From: an uncultured Mycobacterium sp.
GTDB lineage: Bacteria; Actinomycetota; Actinomycetes; Mycobacteriales; Mycobacteriaceae
Assembly (NCBI GenBank): GCA_900078375.1
Contig: FLQS01000048.1
Location: 1-43,740 of the forward strand
DNA: 43,740 bases
Direction: 5' to 3'
Under the pieces are notes generated by a model that was not told where the DNA came from, searched no databases, and worked only from the letters and a program-made list of their open reading frames with translations. Made by a program: the position numbers and the translations under genes. Shown in pieces: positions 7,923 to 16,609 of this stretch; position 1 is the first letter of the stretch; each line of letters starts with the position of its first letter.

Positions 7923-8963
7923 TCAGCGGATCGGGTGTAACTCTGTGTCCGGCCGGCCGGCACGTCCGTCGGCCAGCAGGTTGGCTTCCTCGAGCAGCTC
8001 ACCGAGCTGCAGCGGATATACCGTCTGCCCACCCGCGGCCAGCTGATCGATCGCGGCGGAGTCACACCAGCGGTGGCCGTGAATGTACCGCAGCTCCAAC
8101 TGGGTGCGCCCGGCCGCAGCCGGTTCGAACCGCGCCGTGCGGTGCACGAAGTAGAACTCCTGGCTGGAAACCACGGTGCTGTTGAAGTCGATCAGGGAAT
8201 CGCGGCGCCACACGGGCCCGACCATGTCGGCCGGCGCCACTTGCAATCCGGTCTCCTCGGCGATCTCGCGGACGGCGGCGTCGACCAGCCGCTCCCCCGG
8301 TAACGCCTGGCCGCCGACGGTGAACCACCAGCGCGGGGCCAGTCCACCGGGGACGGCCGGGTCGGACCCGCAGAACAGCAGCACCGCGCCCTGTTCGTCG
8401 AGCAGTACCACCCGCGCCGAGGTGCGGCGGTCTACCCGATCGGGGTCGTCGTTTGGTGGCGACCCGGCCCGCTCGGCGATCTCGAAGTAGGTGGGCAGCG
8501 CCGCGGTGCCGCCCAGCCTCAGCCAGCGGACCGGGCGGCGTTCCCGCAGCGCCAGGGTGTCGCGCACGGCGTCGTTGTGGAACCGGCGGGCCAGCAGTAC
8601 CCGGGCTTCGGCGTCGGCGAGCTCGGCGACCAGCGCCACCGGCATCGACGTCGGGTCGACCGTCGCGAGCGCCGCTGACAGATCGTTCTCGGCCGCTTCG
8701 CGGCCAGACCGGGGTGCGCGTTCGGCCGCGTCAGCCAGCGCGGCCAGCCGCTTGCCCTCAGGTCGTCCGCGGTACGTGTCGGCGGCCACCGCACGCGCGA
8801 CCACCGCGCGGCGGGCCAGCGCCCCGTCCAGCGCCTGCCAGGACAGGTCGTAGCGGATGTGCAGCCGGTCCAGCCGGTTGGCGGTCTGCAGCGCCAGCAG
8901 CGCGCTCACGACCAGCGCGACGATCAGCAAGGCGGTCAGGACCCAGTACAACGGCCATCCCAT
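7923..8963 (-). CDS. membrane-anchored NUDIX hydrolase (Rv2609c-like)
   Basis: A 346-residue fusion: an N-terminal transmembrane segment (about 5-27), a helical, alanine-rich region like a LemA-type domain (30-180), then a NUDIX domain. The NUDIX box reads GQALPGERLVDAAVREIAEE followed by TGL and fits Gx5Ex7REUxEExGU, so metal-dependent pyrophosphohydrolase activity is expected; the substrate is unknown. It is the last gene of the thrS-to-pimA operon, 1 base after the pimA stop. Its constant partnership with phosphatidylinositol-mannoside genes suggests an envelope role, but that is inference from position. Confidence 0.85.
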   Translation of the reverse strand: MGWPLYWVLTALLIVALVVSALLALQTANRLDRLHIRYDLSWQALDGALARRAVVARAVAADTYRGRPEGKRLAALADAAERAPRSGREAAENDLSAALATVDPTSMPVALVAELADAEARVLLARRFHNDAVRDTLALRERRPVRWLRLGGTAALPTYFEIAERAGSPPNDDPDRVDRRTSARVVLLDEQGAVLLFCGSDPAVPGGLAPRWWFTVGGQALPGERLVDAAVREIAEETGLQVAPADMVGPVWRRDSLIDFNSTVVSSQEFYFVHRTARFEPAAAGRTQLELRYIHGHRWCDSAAIDQLAAGGQTVYPLQLGELLEEANLLADGRAGRPDTELHPIR

Positions 8964-8964
8964 C

Positions 8965-10125
8965 TCAGGTCATCCCCCGGGTCGCTTCGCTCCTACCCGC
9001 CGATCCAGCCACCTTCACCTTCACCCCGGCGCCCGCCACCGTCTCGTACACCCGCATGATCTGGTCGGCCACCACCGGCCAGTCGTAGCGGCGTACTGCG
9101 ACGTTGGCCGCCGCCACGTAACGCTTACGCAGGGCCTCGTTGTCGAGTACTTCGATCAGCCCCCGGGCCAGCGCCTCGGAGTCGTCGACGCCAACCAGTC
9201 GGCCCGCCTTGCCGTCGAGCAGCACCCGCCGGAAGGCGTCGATGTCGCTGGCCACCACCGGTGTGCCCGCAGCCATCGCCTCGACCAGCACGATGCCGAA
9301 GCTTTCCCCGCCGGTGTGCGGGGCGCAGTAGACGTCGGCGCTGCGCAGCGCGGACGCTTTCTCGGCGTCATCGACCTGCCCGAGGAAGCGCAGATGCGAA
9401 GCCAGCTCGCCGCACTCCTCGCGCAGCTCGTCCTCGTCGCCGCGCCCGACGATCAGGATCTCGATGTCGTCGAACCGCTCGGCCAGCGTCGGCAGCGCGC
9501 CAACCAACACCGCCATGCCTTTGCGCGGCTCGTCGAAGCGCCCGAGGAACAGCACCGTCTTGCCCGGCCGTGGATAGCCGTCCAGCCGCGGCGCCGACTT
9601 CAAGGCAGCCACGTCGACGCCGTTGGGAATCTCCACGGCATCGGATCCCAGCGCTTCCATCTGCCAGCGCCGGGCCAAGTCCGACACCGCGATCCGGCCG
9701 ACGATCTTTTCGTGATAGGGCCGCAGAATGCCCTGAAACACGCTCAGCGTCAACGACTTTGTGGTCGAGGTGTGGAAGGTCGCCACGATCGGCCCCTCGG
9801 CGGCCTGCAGGGCCAGCATCGACAGGCTGGGTGCGTTGGGCTCGTGCAGATGCAGCACGTCGAAATCACCGTGCGCGAGCCACTTCTTGACCTGCCGGTG
9901 GGTGGCCGGGCCGAACCGCAGCCGGGCCACCGAGCCGTTGTAGGGAATCGGCACCGCCTTGCCCCCGGAGACGACGTAGTCGGGCAACTCCACATGCGGT
10001 GACGACGGCGCCAGCACGCTCACCTCGTGGCCGCGAGCGCGCATCACCTCGGCCAGCTGCAGGATGTGCGACTGCACCCCGCCGGGGACGTCGAACGAGT
10101 ACGGGCAGACCATGCCGATCCGCAT
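8965..10125 (-). CDS. pimA: phosphatidylinositol mannosyltransferase PimA
   Basis: PimA is the GT4-family enzyme that moves the first mannose from GDP-mannose to phosphatidylinositol on the cytoplasmic face of the membrane. The protein starts MRIGMVCPYSFDVPGGVQSH with the GG loop, and carries the donor-site segment VLFLGRFDEPRKG and the HTGGESFGIVLVEAMAAGTP box with the EX7E pair. ATG 10125 gives 386 residues, the expected size, and overlaps the patA stop by 1 base (TGATG). The last 17 residues (VKVAGSAGRSEATRGMT) are encoded by a 41-bp dispersed repeat also present at 14887, so the C-terminal tail may be acquired. Confidence 0.95.
   Translation of the reverse strand: MRIGMVCPYSFDVPGGVQSHILQLAEVMRARGHEVSVLAPSSPHVELPDYVVSGGKAVPIPYNGSVARLRFGPATHRQVKKWLAHGDFDVLHLHEPNAPSLSMLALQAAEGPIVATFHTSTTKSLTLSVFQGILRPYHEKIVGRIAVSDLARRWQMEALGSDAVEIPNGVDVAALKSAPRLDGYPRPGKTVLFLGRFDEPRKGMAVLVGALPTLAERFDDIEILIVGRGDEDELREECGELASHLRFLGQVDDAEKASALRSADVYCAPHTGGESFGIVLVEAMAAGTPVVASDIDAFRRVLLDGKAGRLVGVDDSEALARGLIEVLDNEALRKRYVAAANVAVRRYDWPVVADQIMRVYETVAGAGVKVKVAGSAGRSEATRGMT
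8975..9015 (-). repeat. 41-bp dispersed repeat, copy 1
   Basis: These 41 bases match 14887-14927 at 38 of 41 positions, in the same orientation. On the minus strand the unit contains AGGAG followed by GCGAAGCGACCCGGGG. Here it encodes the C-terminal tail of PimA. Confidence 0.75.
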
Positions 10126-11117
10126 CAGGTCGGCCCGCCTCCATCCCCCAGGCGGGCCCGCTTTTCGTCGGACAGATCGGCCAGCCACTGCGGCTGCAGC
10201 ATGTGCCAATCCTCGGGATGCTCAGCAATATTGGCGCCGAACCGGTCGGCCAGCGCCTGGGTGATGACGCCGACGTCGCCGCTGGAGCAGTCCAGTTCCG
10301 GGTAGAGGTCGACGACCCACCCGTCGTCGGTGAACCAGGTGTGCACCGGTATCAGCGCGGCCCCGGTGTCCAAGGCGAGCTTGGCCGCGCCGGCCGGCAT
10401 CCGGGTGGCCTCGCCGAACAGGTCGACGGGCACCCCCGAACGGCTCAGGTCCCGCTCAGCCATCAGGCAGACCACCCGATTGGCCTGGAGCCGTTCGACC
10501 AGGACGTGATAAGGCGACCGCTCGCTCTTGTCAGATGTCGCCGGCTCCGCGGCTCCGCTGGTCAGCGGCAGCACCTCGAATCCGAGGCTCTCGCGGTAGT
10601 CGAGGAATCGCCGGTACAGCGACTCGGGCTTGAGCCGCTCGGCGACCGTGGTGAAGGTGCCGTTCAACTGGACCAGCCAAACCCCGGCCATGTCCCAGTT
10701 ACCGCTGTGCGGCAGCGCGAGAATCGCGCCCCGGCCGGCGGCCAGTGCCGCCTCCAGGTGTTCCTTGCCGTACGCGGTCTTGTCGAGCAGGGGGCCCAGC
10801 GTCGCGTGGTCCATCGTGGGCAACCGGAATGCCTCCCGCCAATATCGGGCGTAAGAGGCCAGCGAAGCACGAACCAGCGAATCCGGCACCTCGGCGGGTG
10901 TGGTGCCGATCACCCGGGCCAGGTTCTTGCGCAGCTGACCAGGCCCACCGCCCTGCGCCGCATACCAGGCGCCGGCATCGAAAGCGTTGCGCGCCATGAA
11001 CTCCGGCAAAGCCCGAACCACCCGCCAGCCCGCAGCATAGCCAAGGTCGCTGATGTTCTCGCCGCTCGGCAGCCAGCTGCGGCGCGCCTTCCACAGCTGC
11101 CCCGGTGTGCTGATCAC
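10125..11117 (-). CDS. patA: phosphatidylinositol mannoside acyltransferase
   Basis: PatA (Rv2611c-like) acylates the mannose of PIM1/PIM2 with palmitoyl-CoA at the inner membrane. The 330-residue protein has the HX4D acyltransferase motif PHSGNWDMAG with H137 and D142, and the LMAERDLSRSG segment with a conserved glutamate further on. GTG 11117 is chosen because it overlaps the pgsA stop by 4 bases (GTGA) and gives the right N-terminus; a much longer open frame upstream overlaps pgsA and is not real. It lies between pgsA and pimA, so three successive steps of PIM synthesis are coded together. Confidence 0.94.
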   Translation of the reverse strand: MISTPGQLWKARRSWLPSGENISDLGYAAGWRVVRALPEFMARNAFDAGAWYAAQGGGPGQLRKNLARVIGTTPAEVPDSLVRASLASYARYWREAFRLPTMDHATLGPLLDKTAYGKEHLEAALAAGRGAILALPHSGNWDMAGVWLVQLNGTFTTVAERLKPESLYRRFLDYRESLGFEVLPLTSGAAEPATSDKSERSPYHVLVERLQANRVVCLMAERDLSRSGVPVDLFGEATRMPAGAAKLALDTGAALIPVHTWFTDDGWVVDLYPELDCSSGDVGVITQALADRFGANIAEHPEDWHMLQPQWLADLSDEKRARLGDGGGPT

Positions 11118-11794
11118 GGTTCGGCGCCTGGCGGCTCGTCGCCGGCGGGCTGCGGGCGCGCCGGCGCGATCTTGTCCATCGCGCCGGGGCTGCAGCGCAC
11201 CGAGTGCACCCGCTGGCCCACCGTCACGAGGCTGAGCACCGCCAGCAGCCACATCGCGACGGGGAGCACCACCGGCATCGGGAAGAACGGCAGGTCGGAG
11301 AATCCGGCGCCGACCAGCACGATGATCAGCCGCTCGGGACGCTCGATGAGCCCGCCGCCACCTTCGAGGCCGCTGGCCTCGGCGCGGGCCTTGACGTAGG
11401 AGATCACCTGCGAGGTGACCAGGCAGATCATGGTGGCCACCGCCAGCGACGAGCTGTGCAGGCTGAACGTCACCCACCACAGCAACCCGCAGAAGATGGC
11501 CCCGTCGCTGATCCGGTCGCAGGTGGCGTCGAGGACCGCGCCGAAGCGGGTGCCCCCACCGCGTGCGCGCGCCATCGCGCCGTCGAGCATGTCGGCGAGC
11601 ACGAAGACGAACACCGCCACCGCACCCCACCACAGCTGACCGATCGGGAACATGATCAGCGCGGCCAGCACCGAACCGGCGGTGCCGATGATGGTGACCA
11701 TGTCGGGGGTCAGCCCGATCTTCAATGCGCCCTTGGCCACCGGCCCACTGAGTTTGGCGTAGGCCGCGCGGGTCATCAGGTAGAAGTCGCTCAC
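11114..11794 (-). CDS. pgsA: phosphatidylinositol-phosphate synthase
   Basis: An integral membrane CDP-alcohol phosphotransferase that joins CDP-diacylglycerol and inositol 1-phosphate, the first committed step to phosphatidylinositol (Rv2612c-like). The full family signature is present: D68MLDGAMARARGGGTRFGAV, with D71, D89 and D93 completing D-x2-D-G-x2-A-R-x8-G-x3-D-x3-D. About six membrane segments surround it. GTG 11794 is preferred to an ATG 15 bases upstream because it gives the usual N-terminus (MSDFYLMTRAAY) and a 4-base overlap with the HIT gene. The product feeds PimA and PatA, coded just downstream. Confidence 0.94.
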   Translation of the reverse strand: MSDFYLMTRAAYAKLSGPVAKGALKIGLTPDMVTIIGTAGSVLAALIMFPIGQLWWGAVAVFVFVLADMLDGAMARARGGGTRFGAVLDATCDRISDGAIFCGLLWWVTFSLHSSSLAVATMICLVTSQVISYVKARAEASGLEGGGGLIERPERLIIVLVGAGFSDLPFFPMPVVLPVAMWLLAVLSLVTVGQRVHSVRCSPGAMDKIAPARPQPAGDEPPGAEP

Positions 11795-12351
11795 GGCTGG
11801 CCGGTCCATTCGTCGGCGAGCAGTCTGCGGGTGTCGCGCAGCAGCTGCGGGATGACTTTGGTTTCACCGACGATCGTGATGAAGTTGGCGTCCCCGGCCC
11901 AGCGCGGCACCACATGCATGTGCAGGTGCTCGGCCAGTGAGCCGCCCGCGGACGCGCCGAGGTTGAGCCCGACGTTGAACCCGTCCGGGCTCGACACCGA
12001 CTTGATGACGCGAATCGCCTTCTGGGTGAAGGCCATCAGCTCGGCGCTCTCCGCCGGGGTGAGATCCTCCAGCTCCGACACCTGCCGGTAGGGCACCACC
12101 ATCAGATGGCCGGGGTTGTACGGGTAGAGGTTGAGCACCACGTAGACCTGCTCACCGCGGGCGATCACCAGGCCGTCTTCGTCGGGCAGGGTGGGGATGT
12201 CGGTGAACGGCTTGGACGGCCCCGCGGCTCGTCCTTCTTTCTGTGCGGGCACGTCCAGGATGTAGCTCATCCGGTGCGGGGTCCACAGACGCTGCAGCCG
12301 GTCCGGCTCGCCTGCGCCCCGATCGATGATCGCGCCCGAATCCTCAGCCAC
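11791..12351 (-). CDS. HIT-family Ap4A phosphorylase (Rv2613c-like)
   Basis: This 186-residue histidine-triad protein matches the mycobacterial Ap4A phosphorylase that splits diadenosine tetraphosphate with phosphate. The HIT motif EHLHMHVVPRW is intact near residue 146, and the nucleotide-binding strand VVLNLYPYNPGHLMVVPYR is upstream. An N-terminal extension of about 40 residues is normal for this actinobacterial branch. It overlaps the end of thrS by 8 bases. Aminoacyl-tRNA synthetases make Ap4A as a by-product, so the pairing with thrS makes biochemical sense. Confidence 0.92.
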   Translation of the reverse strand: MAEDSGAIIDRGAGEPDRLQRLWTPHRMSYILDVPAQKEGRAAGPSKPFTDIPTLPDEDGLVIARGEQVYVVLNLYPYNPGHLMVVPYRQVSELEDLTPAESAELMAFTQKAIRVIKSVSSPDGFNVGLNLGASAGGSLAEHLHMHVVPRWAGDANFITIVGETKVIPQLLRDTRRLLADEWTGQP

Positions 12352-14395
12352 CGTCGACCTTCACCAGTTCGGCTGTGGGAGCGGCATTCTCGCGATCGGC
12401 AATCCACTTCAAGATCGTCGCGACCGCCCGATGCCGGGGCACTCCGTTGATCTGGCTGCGGTCACCGAACCGGAAGCTCACCGCCCCGGCATCCACGTCG
12501 CGGTCCCCCGCGAGCAGCATGAACGGCACCTTCTGGTTGGTGTGGTTGACGATCTTCTTGGCCATCCGGTCGTCGCTGGTGTCGACCTCGACCCGCACCC
12601 CGTGCGATTTCAGTTCGGCAGCAACGTCTTCCAGATAGGCAACGTGGGCCTCGGCGACGGGAATGCCGACCACCTGCACCGGTGACAGCCATACCGGGAA
12701 GGCGCCGGCGTAGTGCTCGGTGAGCACGCCGAAGAACCGCTCGATCGAGCCGAACAGCGCGCGGTGGATCAGGACCGGCCGCTGACGGGTTCCGTCGGCG
12801 GCGGTGTACTCCAGCTCGAAACGGTCGGGCATGTTGAAGTCCAGCTGAATGGTCGACATCTGCCAACTGCGGCCCAGCGCATCCTTGACCTGAACGGAGA
12901 TCTTGGGTCCGTAGAACGCCGCACCGCCCGGATCGGGCACCAGTTGCAGCCCCGACGCCTCGGCGACCTCACGCAGGGTCTCGGTGGCCTCTTCCCACAT
13001 CTCGTCAGGGCCGACGGACTTCTCGGGGTTCCGGGTCGAGAGCTCTAGATAGAAGTCGTTCAGGCCATAGTCGGCGAGCAGGTCGAGCACGAACTGCAGC
13101 AGCGAGGCCAGCTCGTCGCGCATCTGCTCGCGGGTGGTGTAGATGTGTGCGTCGTCCTGGGTCATACCGCGCACTCTGGTCAGGCCGTGCACGACACCGG
13201 ACTTTTCGTAGCGGTACACCGAGCCGAACTCGAAGAGCCGCAACGGAAGTTCCCGATAGGACCGCCCCCGCGACCGGTAGATCAGGTGGTGCATCGGGCA
13301 GTTCATCGGCTTGAGGTAGTAGTCCTGCCCCGGCTTGCGCAGCTTGCCGTCCTCGCCGAACTCGGCGTCGATGTGCATCGGTGGGAACATGCCGTCGGCG
13401 TACCACTCCAGGTGCCCCGAGGTGATGTAGAGCTGCTCCTTGGTGATATGCGGGGTGTTGACGAACTCGTAGCCGGCCTGCTGATGCTTCCGGCGCGAAT
13501 AGTCCTCCAACTCACGCCGGATGACGCCGCCCTTGGGGTGGAAAACCGGTAGGCCAGAACCCAATTCGTCAGGGAAGCTGAACAGGTCCAGCTCGACGCC
13601 GAGCCTGCGGTGGTCGCGGCGCTGGGCCTCCTCGATCAGTTCGAGATGACGGTCCAGAGCTTCCTGCGACTCCCACGCCGTGCCGTAGATACGTTGCAGG
13701 CTGGCGTTGTTCTGGTCACCGCGCCAGTACGCGGCCGAGCTTCGGGTCAGTTTGAACGCGGGGATGTCCTTGGTGGTGGGGATGTGCGGCCCACGACACA
13801 AATCGCCCCAAATGCGTTCGCGGGTACGGGGATTGAGATTGTCGTACGCGGTCAGCTCGTCGCCGCCAACTTCCATGATGTCGGCGTCACCGGATTTGTC
13901 GTCGACCAGTTCGAGCTTGTACGGCTCGCCGGCCAACTCGCCTCGGGCTTGGTCTTTGGATTCGTAGACCCGCCGAGAGAACAGCTGACCGTCCTTGACG
14001 ATCTTGCGCATCCGCTTCTCCAGCGCCTCGAGGTCCTCTGGCGTGAACGCCTCCGGCACGTCGAAGTCGTAGTAGAAGCCGTCGGTGATCGGCGGCCCGA
14101 TGCCGAGTTTGGCCTGCGGGAAGAGTTCCTGCACCGCCTGGGCCAGAACGTGGGCGGCCGAATGCCGGATCACGCTGCGACCCTCGTCGGTGTCGGCGGC
14201 CACCGGGATGACCTCGACGTCGGAGTCGGGCGTCCAGCTCAGATCGTGCAGCTTGTCCTCGCCGTCCCGCACGACGACGATCGCGCCGGGTTCACCGCGG
14301 CCCGGCAGTCCTGCGTCGCGCACCGCAGCGCCCGCGGTAGTCCCGGCAGGCACCCGGATCGGGGCTGCGGGTGCGGGGTGTGCGGGGGCGCTCAT
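12344..14395 (-). CDS. thrS: threonyl-tRNA synthetase
   Basis: The enzyme charges tRNA-Thr. The 683-residue protein has a TGS domain (about 10-75), the editing domain with HSAAHVLAQAVQELFP (HxxxH site), the class II catalytic core including FEFGSVYRYEKSGVVHGLTR (motif 2) and MNCPMHHLIYRSR with zinc-binding Cys and His, and the anticodon domain ending in RFGDRSQINGVPRHRAV. ATG 14395 (MSAPAHPAPAAP) has an AAAGAGG ribosome site; an in-frame ATG 36 bases upstream lacks one. It heads the six-gene leftward operon to the NUDIX gene. Confidence 0.96.
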   Translation of the reverse strand: MSAPAHPAPAAPIRVPAGTTAGAAVRDAGLPGRGEPGAIVVVRDGEDKLHDLSWTPDSDVEVIPVAADTDEGRSVIRHSAAHVLAQAVQELFPQAKLGIGPPITDGFYYDFDVPEAFTPEDLEALEKRMRKIVKDGQLFSRRVYESKDQARGELAGEPYKLELVDDKSGDADIMEVGGDELTAYDNLNPRTRERIWGDLCRGPHIPTTKDIPAFKLTRSSAAYWRGDQNNASLQRIYGTAWESQEALDRHLELIEEAQRRDHRRLGVELDLFSFPDELGSGLPVFHPKGGVIRRELEDYSRRKHQQAGYEFVNTPHITKEQLYITSGHLEWYADGMFPPMHIDAEFGEDGKLRKPGQDYYLKPMNCPMHHLIYRSRGRSYRELPLRLFEFGSVYRYEKSGVVHGLTRVRGMTQDDAHIYTTREQMRDELASLLQFVLDLLADYGLNDFYLELSTRNPEKSVGPDEMWEEATETLREVAEASGLQLVPDPGGAAFYGPKISVQVKDALGRSWQMSTIQLDFNMPDRFELEYTAADGTRQRPVLIHRALFGSIERFFGVLTEHYAGAFPVWLSPVQVVGIPVAEAHVAYLEDVAAELKSHGVRVEVDTSDDRMAKKIVNHTNQKVPFMLLAGDRDVDAGAVSFRFGDRSQINGVPRHRAVATILKWIADRENAAPTAELVKVDGG

Positions 14396-14479
14396 TGCTG
14401 GCCTCTTTCGGCTGACGTTGACATAGACCACCGCCGCAATTGCTCGGGGTCGGACGCGACCATGTTATCGGGGTGCTGG

Positions 14480-14932
14480 TCAGGCACCGAGGCCGATGGG
14501 GCTGTCCAACGCGGGATGGTCCAAGCCCAGCAGCCCGGCCGACCAGCCCACCGCACCGACCAGCCACAGCGTGGCTACCACCACCGCGGCGGTGAACACC
14601 GCACCCAGCGCCTGCACAAACCAGCCTTGCCTGCGGAACCACCCCATCGCACGGTCGTAGTGGCCGCGGGTGAACGACAAGGTGCGGTGCGCCCAGTAGA
14701 ACTCAGTGGCCAGGATCGCCAGCCCGACGAACACGATCGCCCAGCCGGGGCCGGGGTACGGGATCGCCACGATCCCGGCCAGCAGCACCGTGAGCCCGAC
14801 AACACCCACCACGGCCCGGTAGACGAAATCGGCGACGCGACGTTCCCGCAACCGGTCACGTTGACGCGCCCAACTCCTCAACCATTCCCCGGGTCGCTTC
14901 GCTCCTGCCCGCCGGTTCAGCCACCTTTTCAT
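14480..14932 (-). CDS. PGPGW-family transmembrane protein (TIGR02611-like)
   Basis: A 150-residue membrane protein of unknown function. It has an arginine-rich N-terminus, two hydrophobic segments (about 40-58 and 64-80) joined through the signature IPYPGPGWAIVFVGLAIL, and a third long segment near 105-130. ATG 14932 overlaps the thioesterase stop by 4 bases. Its first 16 codons are built from the second copy of the 41-bp repeat shared with pimA, so this N-terminus may be recently gained. Confidence 0.85.
   Translation of the reverse strand: MKRWLNRRAGAKRPGEWLRSWARQRDRLRERRVADFVYRAVVGVVGLTVLLAGIVAIPYPGPGWAIVFVGLAILATEFYWAHRTLSFTRGHYDRAMGWFRRQGWFVQALGAVFTAAVVVATLWLVGAVGWSAGLLGLDHPALDSPIGLGA
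14887..14927 (-). repeat. 41-bp dispersed repeat, copy 2
   Basis: 38 of 41 bases match 8975-9015. On the minus strand the unit is read through as codons for RWLNRRAGAKRPG at the start of the PGPGW protein. Confidence 0.75.
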
Positions 14933-15564
14933 GGCTGCCCGGGTTTCAGCGTCACGAACAGCCCTTCCCCGTCGGCGAGCAGGTCGTCGCCGTCGGAGAG
15001 CCGGACGTCGACGAAGATCTTGCGACCCTCGGTGCGCAGCATCCCGGCGTCGACCTGGAGTTTCTTCTCGATGGGCACGATCTTGCGGTAGTTGACGTGC
15101 AGATAGGCGGTGCGCTGATAGGGCCCGCCGGTCACCAGAAACGACGTCTTGCCCAGCACCGAGTCGAAGAGGTGGGCGATGAACCCGCCGTGCACGGCGC
15201 CATTACGGCCAAGGTGATAACGCCGAAACCGGACCCAACCCCGCAACCGCCCGTCCTCGCCGACCTCGGTCTCGTTGGGGACGTTCACGATGCTGCCGCG
15301 CATCGGCAGGTCCATCCGCCGCCCCGACGGGGTCGACCACTCGTCCGCGTCGTACGGCGCCAACAGCGCCGACGCCTGCTCCAGCAGGTCGGCGGCTTGC
15401 GTGATCACCTCGTCGGGCGCATCGGCGGCACGCGCGCGATCCTGCAGATCACGGACGGCTTCGATGAACCGGCCGTAGTCAGGGCCGCCCTTGGTGGTCG
15501 GCACCGGCGGATTGAATCCTCCGCCCGGATGCAGTGCCGCCACGGCTTCACGGATCGCCGTCAT
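14929..15564 (-). CDS. PaaI-type hotdog thioesterase
   Basis: This 211-residue protein has a C-terminal hotdog domain (about 105-205) with GAVHGGFIAHLFDSVLG, the family's HGG signature, and the strand QRTAYLHVNYRKIVPIEKK. The N-terminal 100 residues are helical and unlike the minimal 130-residue PaaI enzymes. It probably hydrolyses an acyl-CoA or acyl-ACP of unknown identity. ATG 15564 is chosen because AGGTGG lies 8 bases before it; a GTG four codons upstream is an alternative. It is divergent from the DUF1990 gene, with about 117 bases between. Confidence 0.85.
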   Translation of the reverse strand: MTAIREAVAALHPGGGFNPPVPTTKGGPDYGRFIEAVRDLQDRARAADAPDEVITQAADLLEQASALLAPYDADEWSTPSGRRMDLPMRGSIVNVPNETEVGEDGRLRGWVRFRRYHLGRNGAVHGGFIAHLFDSVLGKTSFLVTGGPYQRTAYLHVNYRKIVPIEKKLQVDAGMLRTEGRKIFVDVRLSDGDDLLADGEGLFVTLKPGQP

Positions 15565-15681
15565 GTCTTCTGCCACCTGGTTACCGTATGCCGCCGGATG
15601 CCGGCGACTCACCTCGACAGTACGGAAGCAGTGGCAGCGTCGACGACGATGCAGAGCCGACGACGATGGCAAGGTGGACCC

Positions 15682-16179
15682 GTGAAGCTCAGCGACCTGG
15701 CCGGCCGCCCGTTGACCTATACCGAGGTGGGTGCGACCGCGGCCGACCTGCCTGCTGGCTACCACCATGTGCGGCTGTCCTCGCGGATCGGCAGCGGCCG
15801 GGCCCGTTTCGAGCAGGCGGCCGACGCGGTGATGCGCTACAGAATGCTGCGCGGCGCGGGCCTGCGCGTCACCGCAACCACCGAGGTGGCCGAGGTCGGC
15901 ACCGATGTGCTGGGCCGGCTGGGGCCGTTTTCGGCGCCCTGCCGAGTGGTCTACGTTGTCGACGAACCCAATCACCGCGGCTTCGCCTACGGCAGCCTGC
16001 CCGGGCACGCCGTGTCCGGTGAGGAGATGTTCGGGGTGCGCTTCGAGCCCGCCGATGAATCCGTGCATGCCGAAGTGGTGGCGTTCTCCACGCCCGCGAT
16101 GTGGTGGAGCCAGATCGGGGCACCGGTCGCCTCGATCGTTCAGCGGGTGATCACCCAGCGCTATCTGTCGGTGGTGTGA
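15682..16179 (+). CDS. DUF1990 family protein
   Basis: A 165-residue protein starting MKLSDLAGRPLTYTEVGAT, which matches the DUF1990 pattern (LTY-EVG at the start, F--A---V--W/YRM- at about 45-60, and a final strand-helix with WWSQIGAPVASIVQRVITQR). The family has no settled biochemical role; plant members are annotated UPF0548. GTG 15682 follows AAGGTGG at a good distance. A longer open frame upstream overlaps the opposite-strand thioesterase and is discarded. Confidence 0.82.
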   Translation: MKLSDLAGRPLTYTEVGATAADLPAGYHHVRLSSRIGSGRARFEQAADAVMRYRMLRGAGLRVTATTEVAEVGTDVLGRLGPFSAPCRVVYVVDEPNHRGFAYGSLPGHAVSGEEMFGVRFEPADESVHAEVVAFSTPAMWWSQIGAPVASIVQRVITQRYLSVV

Positions 16180-16226
16180 ACCCGGGCCGGATGGTGGGGC
16201 TCGGCGGGCGTGGGTATGGGTGAAGC

Positions 16227-16394
16227 ATGTCGGTCGACGATGGTGCCCCACCGACGGACGCGGTCGCTCGGATCGCCGAGATCGCCCACTGTGCCGCGGC
16301 GGAATTGCCCGGCGCCGACTACGCGAACGACATGGTGACATCGGGCCCCCGCGGCGAATCCGATTCCGCCCGCCCCCACGGCCACAGCCGGTGA
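16227..16394 (+). pseudogene. truncated GAF-domain-like start
   Basis: A 55-codon frame begins MSVDDGAPPTDAVARIAEIA and continues HCAAAELPGADYANDMVTSG before it loses meaning and stops. The segment '-ARIAEIAHCAAAELPGADYA-' looks like the first helix and strand of GAF-domain regulators, which are about 220 residues in mycobacteria. The rest is missing, replaced by an inverted membrane-protein fragment. Identification rests on this short match only. Confidence 0.35.
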
Positions 16395-16536
16395 GCCTGA
16401 GGTAGAGGCGGGTCAGCGGGATCGTCGTGATGGCAATGATGACAAACGCTTCGGCGCTCGCCGGGCCGACGGCATCGCGGGTGATCGGACCACGACGCGC
16501 ACGGCGGTTGTCCTTAGAAGCTGTGGTGAGGCCCAT
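16387..16536 (-). pseudogene. truncated membrane-protein start
   Basis: Read leftward from ATG 16536 the first 50 codons look real: a basic stretch, then DAVGPASAEAFVIIAITTIP and LTRLYLRLTG, a single membrane segment. After 16387 the sequence turns into meaningless arginine- and glycine-rich reading where it meets the GAF remnant. It appears to be the N-terminus of a larger membrane protein cut by a deletion or inversion. Confidence 0.4.
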
Positions 16537-16609
16537 GGTCACCGACGATGGCCCCAAGCCATCTGGGGCGTCGGGTGTGAAATGCACAGTTAACGGCTAT
16601 TTCAGGGGC

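Noticed and set aside
10125..11915. 596-codon continuous minus frame over patA and pgsA
   Set aside because: The upper half is a shadow of pgsA in another frame; the real patA starts at GTG 11117 with a 4-base overlap.
14929..16587. 552-codon minus frame covering the thioesterase and beyond
   Set aside because: Only the last 211 codons look like protein; the middle overlaps the DUF1990 gene and is arginine/glycine-rich shadow. The first codons hold a separate membrane-protein fragment.
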